Source of the DNA: Bartonella sp. M0177
GTDB lineage: Bacteria; Pseudomonadota; Alphaproteobacteria; Rhizobiales; Rhizobiaceae
DNA length: 64,000 nucleotides
NCBI RefSeq assembly: GCF_016102285.1
Contig: NZ_JACFOY010000001.1
Span: 2,296,501-2,360,500 of the forward strand
Reading direction: 5' to 3'
Shown: positions 28,461-39,409 of the stretch, one piece after another
Layout of the letters: every line of letters starts with the position of its first letter
Numbering within the stretch: the first letter of the stretch is position 1
Notes under the pieces: model-generated
Told to the model about the DNA's origin: nothing
The model's input: the letters and a program-made list of their open reading frames with translations, nothing else
Databases searched by the model: none
Made by a program: the position numbers and the translations under genes

Positions 28461-30908
28461 TTAAAAATTTTCGCCTTCTTCGGGAACAAGAATTTCACGC
28501 TTTCCGGCGTGATTGGCAGGGCTTATCAAACCTTCTTCTTCCATCCGCTCGATAATCGTTGCAGCACGATTATAGCCGATACCGAGCCGACGTTGAATGT
28601 AAGAGGTTGAAACGCGGCGATCGCGCAAGACAACGGCAACAGCCTGATCATAAGGGTCTTGCGAATCTTCAAAATGGCTGGAGCCGCCTGAAATGTCATT
28701 ATCGCCATCATCGTCATTTTCTTGTGTAACGGCATCAAGATAGTCCGGAACACCCTGACTCTTGAGATGCTGGACAATCTGTTCAACCTCTTCATCTCCG
28801 ACAAACGGTCCGTGAACACGCTGGATACGGCCGCCCCCCATCATGAAAAGCATGTCGCCCTGCCCCAACAAATGTTCGGCACCCTGCTCTCCGAGAATGG
28901 TACGGCTATCAATTTTGGAGGTTACCTGAAACGAAATACGTGTCGGGAAATTCGCTTTGATTGTACCGGTAATCACATCGACAGACGGACGTTGTGTTGC
29001 CATAATCACATGGATACCGGCAGCACGAGCCATTTGTGCCAAACGTTGGACGGCTCCTTCGATATCTTTTCCGGCAACCATCATCAAATCCGCCATTTCA
29101 TCAATAATGACGACAATATAAGGCATCGTTGTCAGATCGAGAGTTTCGGTCTCGTAGATCGGCTCGCCGGTTTCATGATCAAAACCGGTTTGAACCGTTC
29201 TTGAAAGCTGTTCACCTTTACGCTCGGCTTCTTTTACCCGTTCGTTAAAACCGTCAATATTCCTGACGCCGACTTTTGCCATCTTGCGGTAGCGTTCTTC
29301 CATTTCGCGCACCGCCCATTTCAACGCAACAACAGCTTTTTTCGGGTCGGTAACAACCGGTGTTAAAAGATGGGGAATTCCATCATAAACAGACAATTCC
29401 AGCATTTTCGGGTCAACCATGATCATCCGGCATTGTTCCGGTGTCATCCGGTAGAGGAGTGAAAGAATCATGGTATTGATTGCCACCGATTTACCCGAAC
29501 CTGTCGTACCTGCGACAAGCAGATGCGGCATTTTCGCAAGATCGGCAATGACAGCCTCGCCACCTATTGTCTTGCCGAGAGCAAGACCGAGTTTGGCTTT
29601 ATTCTTATAAAAGTCCTGCGTAGCAATGATTTCACGAAGATAGACAATCTGGCGTTTCGGGTTCGGCAGTTCAATACCGATAACATTACGCCCCGGAACA
29701 ACAGCAACACGAGATGAAATAGCGCTCATCGAACGGGCAATATCATCTGCCAATCCGATAACACGCGAGGATTTTATACCCGGTGCAGGTTCGAATTCGT
29801 AAAGCGTTACAACCGGTCCCGAACGTGCATTGATAATCTGCCCTTTGACACCGAAATCTTCCAAAACGCTCTCTAACTGGCCGGCTCTTTCTTTCAAAGC
29901 TTCGGGAGTGAGAAGATCGCTTTTTTCGATAGGCTTCGGTTCGGCCAGAAAGTCGACACTGGGCAATTCGAATCCATCGGCGAGCCGCGACTTCGTTTTG
30001 GTTGCCGTTTCTCTTGGAAGGACGATTTCCTCTTCCGGTTCAGTCCATGGCATTTCATCCGGTGCGGTGTCGGAGGGGGTTGAAAATTCGGGTTCTACCC
30101 GTTCATGACGCAGCCCATTCGTCCCTTCAAAATTCGGGACAGGAGGAAACATCGGTTCCTTGCGATGAAAAAGGCGGCCGATTTCTGCTCTCAACAAATA
30201 GAAAAGATGCATTGTTCCGCCAAGAACAGTGACCATCAAAGATGCGCGTGCTGGACCATCATCTTCCTCTGTCCCCATGCGGTTTTCCGCTTTACGTCTC
30301 GATTTTGCTTTTTTCTTGGGACTACGGCGCCCGACAACGCCCCCCGCTATGGCAGCGGTCCAAAATGCCAAGGGCCCTAAAATGGCAGCAATAATTGATG
30401 TTGAAACCACCGCAGGCACGGCTCCGAGAAAAAGATTGGCAAAATTGAGGATTTTATCGCCAAAGACACCGCCAAGTCCGATTGGCATGGGCCAATGCGC
30501 GAAAGGCGGCACCAGCGCAATAAGACCGGAAAAACAAAATGCCGATATTAACCAGAAAAAAAGCCGGTGGAACGGTCTTCCTATATCTTTTTGGGCAATC
30601 AAAAGAACCGACCAAAAGAAAGGAGGAAGAAGAGCCGCAACACTGGCAAGCCCGAAAAATTGCATGGCAATATCTGCAAAGACGGCGCCCGGCCACCCCA
30701 TGATATTTGTAACCGGATTATTATTGGCATAACTCAGACACGGATCCGCGACATTCCATGTTGCCAAAGCGGCGGCTGCAAGGCCTATCAATACCAATAT
30801 GCCGATACCGACGAACGAGCCGAGTTGTCGGGAAAACATCTCCACCAGATGCGGGCTTTGATAAGCACCATCTGTTGTCAAATCATAAGGGGATGAATCC
30901 TGACGCAT
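28461..30908 (-). CDS. ftsK: DNA translocase FtsK
   Basis: Septal DNA pump that clears chromosomes from the closing septum and activates XerCD at dif. The 815-residue protein has about four to five N-terminal membrane segments (residues 30-190) and a short charged linker. The FtsK alpha/beta motor follows with Walker A in VAGTTGSGKSVAINTMI (about residues 465-480) and Walker B in YIVVIIDEMADLMMV, plus MARAAGIHVIMATQRPSVDVITG. The C-terminal gamma winged helix (DRRVSTSYIQRRLGIGYNRAATIIERMEEEG) reads the KOPS sequences. The linker is short compared with E. coli, as usual in Rhizobiales. XerC is encoded about 15 kb further on. Confidence 0.97.
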   Translation of the reverse strand: MRQDSSPYDLTTDGAYQSPHLVEMFSRQLGSFVGIGILVLIGLAAAALATWNVADPCLSYANNNPVTNIMGWPGAVFADIAMQFFGLASVAALLPPFFWSVLLIAQKDIGRPFHRLFFWLISAFCFSGLIALVPPFAHWPMPIGLGGVFGDKILNFANLFLGAVPAVVSTSIIAAILGPLAFWTAAIAGGVVGRRSPKKKAKSRRKAENRMGTEEDDGPARASLMVTVLGGTMHLFYLLRAEIGRLFHRKEPMFPPVPNFEGTNGLRHERVEPEFSTPSDTAPDEMPWTEPEEEIVLPRETATKTKSRLADGFELPSVDFLAEPKPIEKSDLLTPEALKERAGQLESVLEDFGVKGQIINARSGPVVTLYEFEPAPGIKSSRVIGLADDIARSMSAISSRVAVVPGRNVIGIELPNPKRQIVYLREIIATQDFYKNKAKLGLALGKTIGGEAVIADLAKMPHLLVAGTTGSGKSVAINTMILSLLYRMTPEQCRMIMVDPKMLELSVYDGIPHLLTPVVTDPKKAVVALKWAVREMEERYRKMAKVGVRNIDGFNERVKEAERKGEQLSRTVQTGFDHETGEPIYETETLDLTTMPYIVVIIDEMADLMMVAGKDIEGAVQRLAQMARAAGIHVIMATQRPSVDVITGTIKANFPTRISFQVTSKIDSRTILGEQGAEHLLGQGDMLFMMGGGRIQRVHGPFVGDEEVEQIVQHLKSQGVPDYLDAVTQENDDDGDNDISGGSSHFEDSQDPYDQAVAVVLRDRRVSTSYIQRRLGIGYNRAATIIERMEEEGLISPANHAGKREILVPEEGENF

Positions 30909-31014
30909 AACCTAACCTGAAAACCCGATAATAGCCGAAAGATATTTTTTATGATCGACTATAAAGCGAGAGAGTTAACGGGTTATTAACCAATAAAAAA
31001 AGCCTGAAAAATAA

Positions 31015-31042
31015 AAAGCCCGTTTTGTGGAAAACGGGCTTT
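31015..31042 (-). terminator. Strong intrinsic terminator after amtB
   Basis: A perfect 12-bp stem (AAAGCCCGTTTT with its complement) around a four-base loop lies about 20 bases past the amtB stop codon. On the minus strand it is followed by a T-rich tail. It also carries a T run on the plus strand, so it could work in both directions, insulating amtB from ftsK transcription. Confidence 0.88.
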
Positions 31043-31063
31043 CTTTTTTATGCAACTGAAAAT

Positions 31064-32383
31064 CTATTGGACTGTTTCTCCATGCAAGGAAATGTCGAGT
31101 CCTTCGATTTCTTGCTGTTTTGTCGGGCGTAAACCAATGACGGCCTTCACAACATAAAGAATGATGGTTGTGACAACCGCAGTGTATATCATGGCGACAA
31201 CGAGGCCAAAGCCCTGATTGAGTACCGAAACTTTCGCATAAGCTTCCGGATCGGTAAAGAAAATATCGGAAGCAAAATAACCGGTCAAAAGTGCACCAAT
31301 AATACCGCCTACGCCATGCACGCCGAAAGCATCAAGCGAATCATCGTACCCCAATGCACGTTTGACAAAAACCGCGGCAAAATAGCAAACCGGTCCGGCA
31401 ATGATGCCTATTATGATTGCACCGGATGGCTCAACGAAACCTGCAGCCGGAGTAATAGCCACAAGTCCGGCGACAGCACCCGAAATAATGCCGAGAACCG
31501 ACGGCTTTTTGGATACAGCCCATTCGGCAATCATCCAGCACAAAGCACCGGCAGCAGTGGCAATTTGCGTGTTCAACATTGCAACGGCTGCAACTTTGTT
31601 CGCAGCACCGGCAGAACCGGCATTGAAACCGAACCAGCCGATCCACAACAGCGAAGCACCGATCATCGAAAGAGTAAGATTATGCGGCGCCATATTAACG
31701 GTGCGATACCCCTGCCTTTTGCCAAGAACAAGAGCAGTAATCAAACCGGCGACACCGGCGTTAACGTGAATGACCGTTCCGCCAGCGAAGTCGAGGACAC
31801 CATCTTGTCCGAGAAAGCCGCCGCCCCAGACCCAATGACAAATAGGCGCATAGACAAGAAGCGACCACAATCCCATAAACCACAACATTGCCGAAAACTT
31901 CATACGTTCGGCAAATGCACCGGTAATCAATGCCGGTGTAATAATGGCAAAGGCCATCTGGAACGTGACCCAAAGATAGGTAGGAAATGTACCATTCAGG
32001 TCATCAATAGATATGCCTTTTAAAAACAACAGTGAAAAATCGCCATAATACGGATTTTTTCCGGAAAAAGCGAAAGAATAGCCCACAACAAACCAGATAA
32101 CGCTGATAAGACAGCAAATTGCAAAGCTCTGCATCATTGTTGCCAGAACATTTTTCTTACGCACCATGCCACCATAAAAAAGGGCAAGCCCCGGTATGGT
32201 CATAAGCAGAACAAATGCCGTCGAGACCAGCATCCATGCCGTATCACCGGAATCTATTTTAGCCGGAATTTCGCTAACAACTTCGGTGATTGTTTCCACC
32301 TCCTGCGCATAGCCTGCAGTCGTCCCCATTAATGCAAACGCCCCGATAGCCACAGGAATCAATTTTTTCAAACTCGCCATCAA
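31064..32383 (-). CDS. amtB: Ammonium transporter AmtB
   Basis: Inner-membrane trimeric ammonium channel with eleven membrane helices after a cleaved signal-like N-terminus (ALMGTTAGYAQEVETI). Signature regions are DTAWMLVSTAFVLLMTIPGLALFYGGMVRKKNVL, the twin-histidine pore helix DFAGGTVIHVNAGVAGL, and DAFGVHGVGGIIGALLTG. The periplasmic TAWML and cytosolic C-terminal tail (QQEIEGLDISLHGE) match partners that bind GlnK. At 439 residues the length is normal. It lies downstream of glnK on the same strand with its own sigma-54-type promoter. Confidence 0.97.
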   Translation of the reverse strand: MMASLKKLIPVAIGAFALMGTTAGYAQEVETITEVVSEIPAKIDSGDTAWMLVSTAFVLLMTIPGLALFYGGMVRKKNVLATMMQSFAICCLISVIWFVVGYSFAFSGKNPYYGDFSLLFLKGISIDDLNGTFPTYLWVTFQMAFAIITPALITGAFAERMKFSAMLWFMGLWSLLVYAPICHWVWGGGFLGQDGVLDFAGGTVIHVNAGVAGLITALVLGKRQGYRTVNMAPHNLTLSMIGASLLWIGWFGFNAGSAGAANKVAAVAMLNTQIATAAGALCWMIAEWAVSKKPSVLGIISGAVAGLVAITPAAGFVEPSGAIIIGIIAGPVCYFAAVFVKRALGYDDSLDAFGVHGVGGIIGALLTGYFASDIFFTDPEAYAKVSVLNQGFGLVVAMIYTAVVTTIILYVVKAVIGLRPTKQQEIEGLDISLHGETVQ

Positions 32384-32434
32384 ACCTCTCCATTTGGAAA
32401 AGAACGCGCTTTACGTTCACTCATTTGCTTATCT

Positions 32435-32451
32435 AACAAGTTTCATGCCAA
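32435..32451 (-). promoter_or_regulatory. Sigma-54 (-24/-12) promoter of amtB
   Basis: On the minus strand TTGGCATGAAACTTGTT matches the sigma-54 consensus TGGCAC-N5-TTGCW, with GG at -24 and TTG at -12 at the correct spacing, and it differs at the two usually tolerated positions. The -12 element lies about 54 bases from the amtB ATG, leaving a leader of roughly 40 bases. The same CAATTGGCATGAA core occurs ahead of glnK, which supports NtrC-type nitrogen control. Confidence 0.72.
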
Positions 32452-32552
32452 TTGCTCTGCCCCGCGATATAGCTCAACAAAAAACGCTTATATGATAACC
32501 ATTTTTACTATTTGCCTATTTTTTGAGCATTTTGCCTTTGGCAGAAGATCTT

Positions 32553-32976
<424 letters not shown>

Positions 32977-33340
32977 TTGACTCCAAACATTGAAAAAATT
33001 TCATTTCTGGAAGAGGAATAAAGCGGACAAGAAGTCTGCAAAAAGTCTGCCGGTCGCTATCTTGATAATAAATCGGTTTGAATTGATAAAGTTATAGATA
33101 CCGCTTCCGGTATATCCATCGTCTTTATGATTTCTATTCGTGTAATAATAAATTTATATGTATATTATTATTTATTATATAAATTATTTTATTTATATAA
33201 ACATTTTAGATTAAAATATATTTTTTATAAACGTAATTTTATACTGAAATACGCTTGTTTTTTATTATACAAAAATTAACTAAAAGCGCTTTGATTTGAT
33301 AAATATATTCTATCCAATCATTGCTTTTTCTTCCCGATAT
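32977..33340. other. Very AT-rich spacer between glnK and tesB
   Basis: A 364-base gap. From about 33125 to 33270 it is extremely AT-rich, with long alternations of T and A such as TATATGTATATTATTATTT. The glnK upstream activator sites would be in the glnK-proximal part. No gene or ordered hairpin is evident. Confidence 0.45.
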
Positions 33341-34213
33341 TCATGGTTTCGGGCTGACAAGCCTGATGAGCCCTTCCTGAGCCACACTTGCAATCAATGT
33401 TCCGTCGCGCGTGTAGATATATCCCTGACTAAATCCACGTGCGCCGTGGGTGTTGGGGCTTTCAATGTCGTAGAGCATCCAGTCGTCGAGACTGAACGGA
33501 CGATGAAACCACATAGAATGATCGAGGCTCGCGGGAATGAGACCGGGAGTCAAAACCGATAACCCATGGACGACCAGCGATGTGTCAAGCAAAGTCATGT
33601 CGGAAAGATAGGCAAGAAGAGCAGAATTCAGACTTCTGGTAGGAGCGACTTTGCCATTCAGCTTGAACCAGCAGCGTTGTACCGGCCGATGTTTGTCACG
33701 ATTGAGATAATCATCAAGATCAACAGGGCGAATCAAAAACGGACGCTGTTCGTTCCAGTAATCACGAATATTTTCAGGCGCAGATTCGAGAATCGCTTTG
33801 TCTATTGCCTGTTCACTGGACAATGTCTCGGGCTCGGGCAAATTTTTCGGCATCGGGCGCTGGTAATCAAGCCCCGGTTCATCAACCTGAAAGGATGATG
33901 AAAAAGACAGAATGGCAACACCGTTTTGCTTGGCAACCACCCGCCGCACAGAAAAGCTTCTTCCGTCGCGAAGTGGTTCGACTTCGTAAATAATCGGATG
34001 ATCAGGATCCCCGGGACGGATAAAATAAGCATGGAGGGAATGGATAAATCTGTCCGGTGCAACACTACGATGGGCAGCAACCAAGGCTTGCGCAATAACG
34101 TGACCGCCAAAAACACGCTGCCAATGCGAATTTCCGCTTTGACCACGAAACAAATTCTGGTCTATTTTTTCTAAATCCAGTATGGATAATAGATGTTGAA
34201 GTCGATCGGTCAT
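33341..34213 (-). CDS. tesB: Acyl-CoA thioesterase II
   Basis: A 290-residue double hotdog-fold thioesterase cleaving medium- to long-chain acyl-CoA in the cytosol. Family motifs are NLFRGQSGNSHWQRVFGGHVIAQALVAA at the N-terminus, HSLHAYFIRPGDPDHPIIYEVEPLRDGRSFSVRRV, ASLDHSMWFHRPFSLDDWMLYDIESPNTHGARGF with the catalytic aspartate, and the closing RDGTLIASVAQEGLIRL. Length and all motifs agree with TesB. It is divergent from the UbiH-type monooxygenase gene, 107 bases between starts. Confidence 0.96.
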   Translation of the reverse strand: MTDRLQHLLSILDLEKIDQNLFRGQSGNSHWQRVFGGHVIAQALVAAHRSVAPDRFIHSLHAYFIRPGDPDHPIIYEVEPLRDGRSFSVRRVVAKQNGVAILSFSSSFQVDEPGLDYQRPMPKNLPEPETLSSEQAIDKAILESAPENIRDYWNEQRPFLIRPVDLDDYLNRDKHRPVQRCWFKLNGKVAPTRSLNSALLAYLSDMTLLDTSLVVHGLSVLTPGLIPASLDHSMWFHRPFSLDDWMLYDIESPNTHGARGFSQGYIYTRDGTLIASVAQEGLIRLVSPKP

Positions 34214-34320
34214 GAGCCATATTCACTTGGATAGTTGTACGAAACCGATTAGGTGAAACAGGAAAGCAGATGATTGTCAACAACCATCCCGCCCAATCAA
34301 TACTTACGAAAGGAAGCTCT

Positions 34321-35562
34321 ATGTCTTCTTCGGCAATCCACCCCCATAAAGTTCTGGATCTCGTCATTGCGGGAGGTGCCTATGTCGGTCTTTCACTCGC
34401 CGTTGCGATTAAACAGGCTGTGCCGTCCCTCAAAATTGCTGTAATTGATGCAGCCCCGAAGGATAGTTGGAAAACCGATCCGCGTGCATCGGCAATTGCA
34501 GCGGCTGCCATTCGTATGCTGAGACAACTTCAATGTTGGGATGAAATCGAGCCGCTCTCACAACCGATCAATGACATGATCATTACCGACTCACGTAATA
34601 GTGATCCGGTAAGACCGGTTTTCCTGACCTTTGATGGCGACGTCGCTCCCGGAGAACCTTTTGCCTATATGGTGGAAAACAAATATCTGAACGCCTCGCT
34701 TCACCGTCGCGCGGAAGAATTGGAGATACCTGTTTTAGAGGCTTTGAGTGTCAATAATTTTACCAATAACGGTAACGAGATGCATATCGAATTGAGCAAT
34801 GGTGAAACATTGCAGGCCCGACTTCTTGTCGCTGCCGATGGTGTACGCTCGAAGCTTCGTGACATTGCCGATATCAAAACAATTTATTGGCCTTACGGGC
34901 AAATGGGTATTGTTTGTACTGTCGAGCATGAACGCCCGCATAATGGACGTGCAGAAGAACATTTTCTGCCCGCGGGACCTTTTGCCATTTTGCCACTTAA
35001 AGGCAACCGTTCATCGCTTGTCTGGAACGAACGCAATAAAGACGCCGAACGCCTGATGGCTGCCGATGATATTGTTTTTGAATCCGAACTCGAGCTCCGT
35101 TTCGGACATCATCTTGGTGCGTTGAAAGTCGTTGGCGACAGGCGTGCATTCCCCTTCGGCCTCACTTTGGCGAGAAGTTTTGTCAAACCGCGTTTCGCAC
35201 TTGCTGGTGACGCTGCCCATGGTATCCATCCGATTTCCGGACAGGGATTGAATCTCGGGTTTAGGGATGTTGCGGCACTTGCCCAAATTATTGTCGAAAC
35301 GGCTCGCCTTGGCCTTGATATCGGTTCCATTGTCGGGCTCGAACGCTATCAGGCTTGGCGCAGATTCGAGACAGTTCGTATGGGGATAACAACAGATGTG
35401 CTCAACAGACTGTTTTCCAATGACATTTCGCCAATCCGCTTGTTGCGCGATGTCGGTCTCGGTCTCGTTGAACGGATGCCGAAAATGAAAAATTATTTCA
35501 TTCAGGAGGCAGCCGGAATTACTGACGGTTCTCCCAAACTTCTTTTAGGTGAAGCACTCTGA
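34321..35562 (+). CDS. UbiH/COQ6-family FAD-dependent monooxygenase, ubiquinone biosynthesis
   Basis: A flavoprotein of 414 residues that should hydroxylate the benzoquinone ring precursor in ubiquinone synthesis at the inner membrane face. It has an N-terminal dinucleotide-binding fold (DLVIAGGAYVGLSLAVAIKQ), the DG motif in LLVAADGVRSKLR, and the FAD ribityl-binding GD motif RFALAGDAAHGIHPISGQGLNLGFRDV. The open frame begins 17 codons earlier at 34270. I chose ATG 34321 because AAAGGAAG is well placed before it. Which ring position it attacks (UbiH, UbiF or UbiL-like) cannot be read from the sequence alone. Confidence 0.92.
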   Translation: MSSSAIHPHKVLDLVIAGGAYVGLSLAVAIKQAVPSLKIAVIDAAPKDSWKTDPRASAIAAAAIRMLRQLQCWDEIEPLSQPINDMIITDSRNSDPVRPVFLTFDGDVAPGEPFAYMVENKYLNASLHRRAEELEIPVLEALSVNNFTNNGNEMHIELSNGETLQARLLVAADGVRSKLRDIADIKTIYWPYGQMGIVCTVEHERPHNGRAEEHFLPAGPFAILPLKGNRSSLVWNERNKDAERLMAADDIVFESELELRFGHHLGALKVVGDRRAFPFGLTLARSFVKPRFALAGDAAHGIHPISGQGLNLGFRDVAALAQIIVETARLGLDIGSIVGLERYQAWRRFETVRMGITTDVLNRLFSNDISPIRLLRDVGLGLVERMPKMKNYFIQEAAGITDGSPKLLLGEAL

Positions 35563-36301
35563 GAAAGAACTTGATCAAGGGAGAGAAATTCCTTGAAAGA
35601 GATGTTCACTCCAACAATCAGGCCCGTACCAAGCGAGTGTCCCTCGAATCGGGTCTGATAACCAAATGAAAAATTCGGGCCCCTCATATTAATTCGAGTC
35701 TTTTATAGTTGAAAAACCGGACGTAAAATTCCGGCATAATCCGGCATAATAACGTCAGCCCGTGGACTACTTGGAGATTGCATCCGGAGAAAAAGCCTTG
35801 AAGCGGGTTGGATAAAGATGTGCACCACTGCATCCAAAGGAAAAGTTGCAGTTAGCCGGTCAACAAAATGACAAACAAAAATCACTCTCAACCGTTCAAT
35901 AAAAATCATTCTGAATGAGTTAAATGAAGCCGCAGGAATTGAAATAAAAATTATGCTCTATCAAAGGGATTGCGCCGCTCACATTTTCTTTTTGAAAGAA
36001 AACAATTTGAGTGGGATCTGAAAAAATTGGTGGAAGCGCGGCAATTTACCGATAGTCACGATGTGACAAAGCTCCCAAAGCGTTTAGCCAATATAAAGTG
36101 TTGAGCGAATATCACTGGCAGCCTGAAAAACATACTCTCTTAACGGTCAGGCAATCCCTATAACAACCTTTCGCAGGTTTTTACCTTTTACCTCAACACA
36201 CAACTGTTTTTTAAGTCGCACCCTGCGTATTTTTGTGAACCCGCCTATTTTATGACCTTGTCATGTTTCAAAGTCACTCGAAAATGTCTGGGACAAATTA
36301 A
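35563..36301. other. Long intergenic region with possible gene remnants
   Basis: About 740 bases between the monooxygenase and the sdhB terminator with no intact gene. It contains an exact tandem decamer, CCGGCATAAT twice, at 35731-35750. On the plus strand around 35950-36100 one frame reads FEWDLKKLVEARQFTDSHD, ended by a stop and preceded by a frame change, so it looks like a decayed gene. A 68-codon frame on the other strand (35703-35909) has no recognisable features. Confidence 0.4.
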
Positions 36302-36331
36302 AAAAGCCGCGTGAGAATTCACGCGGCTTTT
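36302..36331 (-). terminator. Intrinsic terminator of the sdhCDAB operon
   Basis: A perfect 13-bp stem (AAAAGCCGCGTGA with its complement) with a four-base loop lies about 28 bases past the sdhB stop codon and is followed on the minus strand by a T-rich tail. It marks the end of the sdh transcript. Confidence 0.88.
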
Positions 36332-36358
36332 AAAATGAAATAGACTTGAACCTTGCTG

Positions 36359-37138
36359 TTAAACGCGCCGCTCGATCATCAATTTCTTGATTTCGGCGAT
36401 AGCCTTTGCAGGGTTCAACCCCTTCGGGCATGTTTGCGCACAATTCATGATTGTGTGGCAACGATAGAGCCGGAACGGATCTTCCAGATTATCAAGGCGT
36501 TCACCCTTTGCTTCATCACGCGAATCAGCAATCCAGCGATAGGCCTGCAACAATACAGCCGGTCCGAGATAGCGATCACCATTCCACCAATAGCTCGGGC
36601 AGGATGTTTGGCAACATGCGCAAAGAATGCATTCATAAAGCCCATCCAGTTTCTGGCGGTCTTCATGGCTTTGCAACCATTCTTTCTCGGGCACCGGCGA
36701 AACTGTATGCAACCAAGGCTCGATCGAGCGGTGTTGAGCATAGAACCGGTTGAGATCAGGAACCAGATCTTTTACCACCGGCATAGATGGCAAAGGATAA
36801 ATCTTGATCGGGTGTTTGACCTCGTCCATGCCTGTAATACAGGCAAGGGTATTCGACCCGTCAATATTCATGGCACATGAGCCACAAATACCTTCACGAC
36901 AGGAACGCCGCAATGTCAAAGTCGGATCAACATGATTCTTGATGTATAAAAGGCCATCAAGAATCATAGGTCCGCAAGAATTACGATCGACATAATAGGT
37001 GTCGAGACGCGGGTTCTGGTCGTCATCCGGCGACCAGCGGTAGATGTGGAATTCGGTCAATTTCGACGTGTCAGCCGGCTTCGGCCAAACCTTACCCGGC
37101 TTGATTTGCGAATTCTTGGGAAGCGTCATATGAACCAT
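36359..37138 (-). CDS. sdhB: Succinate dehydrogenase iron-sulfur subunit
   Basis: Electron-transfer subunit of complex II at the inner membrane's cytosolic face. The 259-residue protein carries the [2Fe-2S] site [21 protein letters not shown]. It also has the bacterioferredoxin-like half with [17 protein letters not shown] and [17 protein letters not shown] that holds the [4Fe-4S] and [3Fe-4S] clusters. It follows sdhA by 15 bases and is the last gene of the operon. Confidence 0.98.
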   Translation of the reverse strand: MVHMTLPKNSQIKPGKVWPKPADTSKLTEFHIYRWSPDDDQNPRLDTYYVDRNSCGPMILDGLLYIKNHVDPTLTLRRSCREGICGSCAMNIDGSNTLACITGMDEVKHPIKIYPLPSMPVVKDLVPDLNRFYAQHRSIEPWLHTVSPVPEKEWLQSHEDRQKLDGLYECILCACCQTSCPSYWWNGDRYLGPAVLLQAYRWIADSRDEAKGERLDNLEDPFRLYRCHTIMNCAQTCPKGLNPAKAIAEIKKLMIERRV

Positions 37139-37153
37139 TATCAGTATCTCCCC

Positions 37154-38998
37154 TTAGTAAACGCGCTTCTTCGGCGCAATTTTCTTGAGCGAAATGCCAC
37201 CGTCTTCCTCTTTGGTTAACGGGTTGAGGTGGACACCACGATAGGATAGCGAAACTTTCCCATCTTCAGACAAGCGCGAAACCGTATGCTTACGCCAGTT
37301 TTTGTCGTCACGCTCAGGGTAGTCCTCACGTGCATGAGCACCACGGCTTTCATGACGGGCTTCAGCCGAATAAACTGTCGAAATCGCATTAGCCATCAGG
37401 TTTTCCAATTCCAATGTTTCCATCAGATCGGAATTCCATATGAGGGAGCGATCGGTTACCTTCACATCCGGTAATTCATTCCAGATTTCCGAAATGCGTC
37501 TGCAACCTTGCTGCAGTGTTTCTTCCGTACGGAAAACGGCTGCATCTTCCTGCATGGCGCGCTGCATCTTTTCACGCAACTCGGCTGTCGGTTTGGCTCC
37601 ATTGGCATAACGGATACGATCGAACCGATCCATGATCTTATCGACCGCCTGTTCGTTTATTGGCGGAATTTCCGACTTGCGATCAATAACTTCGCCAGCC
37701 CGAATAGCCGCCGCGCGACCAAACACCACAAGATCGATCAACGAGTTCGAACCCAGACGGTTAGCACCGTGCACAGATGCGCACCCTGCTTCACCGACGG
37801 CCATCAAGCCTGGTTGAACACGATCGGGTTCATCTTCTGTCGGGTTTAATACCTCGCCAAAATAATTGGTCGGTATACCGCCCATATTATAGTGAACCGT
37901 CGGAATAACCGGTATCGGATCTTTCGTAACATCAACACCGGCAAAAATGCGGGCTGATTCGGAAATACCCGGTAGACGCTCATGCAAAATGGCCGGATCA
38001 ATATGGCTCAAAACCAGATAGATGTGATCTTTTTTAGGACCAACACCGCGTCCTTCCCTGATTTCAATCGTCATACAACGCGAAACAACGTCACGCGAAG
38101 CAAGATCCTTGAACGAAGGAGCATAGCGTTCCATGAAACGCTCGCCTTCCGAATTGATGAGATAGCCACCTTCGCCACGTGCACCTTCGGTGATCAAACA
38201 TCCCGAACCATAGATGCCGGTTGGATGGAATTGGACAAATTCCATATCCTGCAACGGTAGACCGGCACGGGAAATCATACCACCGCCATCACCTGTACAG
38301 GTGTGGGCAGATGTTGCCGAGAAATAGGCACGGCCATAACCACCTGTCGCCAGCACAACCATTTTTGCCGAAAAACGGTGAATGCTACCATCATCAAGAT
38401 TCCAGGCTACAACACCTGTGCAAACACCATCGGTCATGATGAGGTCAAGCGCGTAATATTCAACAAAGAATTGCGCATTGTGCTTCAGGCTTTGGCCATA
38501 AAGTGTGTGCAAAATAGCGTGACCGGTACGGTCTGCAGCAGCACATGTACGCTGAACGGGCGGACCGGCTCCGAAATCTGTCGTATGTCCGCCAAACGGG
38601 CGCTGATAGATTTTACCGTCTTCGGTACGTGAAAACGGAACACCATAATGTTCGAGCTCATAGACGGCCGCCGGTGCATTGCGCACCAGATATTCCATGG
38701 CATCCATATCGCCTAGCCAGTCGGACCCTTTGATCGTGTCATACATATGCCACTGCCAATTATCCGGCCCCATATTGGATAGAGACGCTGCAATACCACC
38801 TTGTGCTGCCACGGTATGGGAACGTGTCGGGAAAACTTTGGTAATACAGGCGGTTTTTAACCCCTGTTCGGCCATTCCCAACGTTGCACGTAGCCCCGAA
38901 CCACCGGCACCAATAATAACGACGTCAAATTTGTGATCGACAAAATGGTAGGCTTTTCCACTTTTTGTTGTGGAACTAGTTGAAGAAGTGGTGACCAT
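37154..38998 (-). CDS. sdhA: Succinate dehydrogenase flavoprotein subunit
   Basis: Oxidises succinate to fumarate and passes electrons to the Fe-S subunit. From [10 protein letters not shown] the protein is 614 residues. It has the FAD-binding [17 protein letters not shown] and the flavin-attaching histidine in SHTVAAQGG. Active-site parts are [23 protein letters not shown] and the catalytic arginine region in [21 protein letters not shown]. The frame extends 22 codons upstream over sdhD (to 39064), but the ATG at 38998, five bases after the sdhD stop, is the proper operon start. Confidence 0.98.
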   Translation of the reverse strand: MVTTSSTSSTTKSGKAYHFVDHKFDVVIIGAGGSGLRATLGMAEQGLKTACITKVFPTRSHTVAAQGGIAASLSNMGPDNWQWHMYDTIKGSDWLGDMDAMEYLVRNAPAAVYELEHYGVPFSRTEDGKIYQRPFGGHTTDFGAGPPVQRTCAAADRTGHAILHTLYGQSLKHNAQFFVEYYALDLIMTDGVCTGVVAWNLDDGSIHRFSAKMVVLATGGYGRAYFSATSAHTCTGDGGGMISRAGLPLQDMEFVQFHPTGIYGSGCLITEGARGEGGYLINSEGERFMERYAPSFKDLASRDVVSRCMTIEIREGRGVGPKKDHIYLVLSHIDPAILHERLPGISESARIFAGVDVTKDPIPVIPTVHYNMGGIPTNYFGEVLNPTEDEPDRVQPGLMAVGEAGCASVHGANRLGSNSLIDLVVFGRAAAIRAGEVIDRKSEIPPINEQAVDKIMDRFDRIRYANGAKPTAELREKMQRAMQEDAAVFRTEETLQQGCRRISEIWNELPDVKVTDRSLIWNSDLMETLELENLMANAISTVYSAEARHESRGAHAREDYPERDDKNWRKHTVSRLSEDGKVSLSYRGVHLNPLTKEEDGGISLKKIAPKKRVY

Positions 38999-39003
38999 AG
39001 AGA

Positions 39004-39390
39004 TCAACCTCCCAATGTAATTTTTAAAAGGGCAAGAAGCAGACCCGCACCAATAATGTAACAAAAGAACGTATTGAGTGCCAACATCAAGATGCGTGTT
39101 GCTTCATTCGGAAGATAATCTTCCAAAATGACCTGCATCCCGAGTTTCATGTGATAGACACCGGAAAGAACCATCAAAGCCATCACAACGGCTACAATCG
39201 GATTTGCCAATGTTGCATGCACCGTCGCATAATCCTTGCCAACAAGGGAGACAACAAGCACGATGAAAAAGATAAATAACGGGACATTGGCAAGCGCTGT
39301 CATACGTTGGGCCCAAAAATGGCTCGTTCCTGTATGGGCAGCTCCCCAGCCCCGAACTTTTCCAAGTTCTGTTCTGAAATCTTTTTTCAT
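39004..39390 (-). CDS. sdhD: Succinate dehydrogenase membrane anchor subunit SdhD
   Basis: A 128-residue membrane anchor with three helices (about residues 30-50, 60-80 and 95-120) that holds quinone and heme b with SdhC. The N-terminus [31 protein letters not shown] is the typical alphaproteobacterial SdhD opening; the histidine in [15 protein letters not shown] is the probable heme ligand. It sits between sdhC and sdhA with short spacers. Confidence 0.95.
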   Translation of the reverse strand: MKKDFRTELGKVRGWGAAHTGTSHFWAQRMTALANVPLFIFFIVLVVSLVGKDYATVHATLANPIVAVVMALMVLSGVYHMKLGMQVILEDYLPNEATRILMLALNTFFCYIIGAGLLLALLKITLGG

Positions 39391-39409
39391 GAATATCTTC
39401 TCCCTGCCA

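Noticed and set aside
31005..31045. Terminator between amtB and ftsK taken as belonging to ftsK
   Set aside because: ftsK is transcribed away from it on the same strand, so it ends amtB; the plus-strand T run is only a possible second use.
35703..35909. 68-codon frame on the minus strand
   Set aside because: No recognisable family, includes the tandem decamer, and overlaps a decayed region; not supported as a gene.
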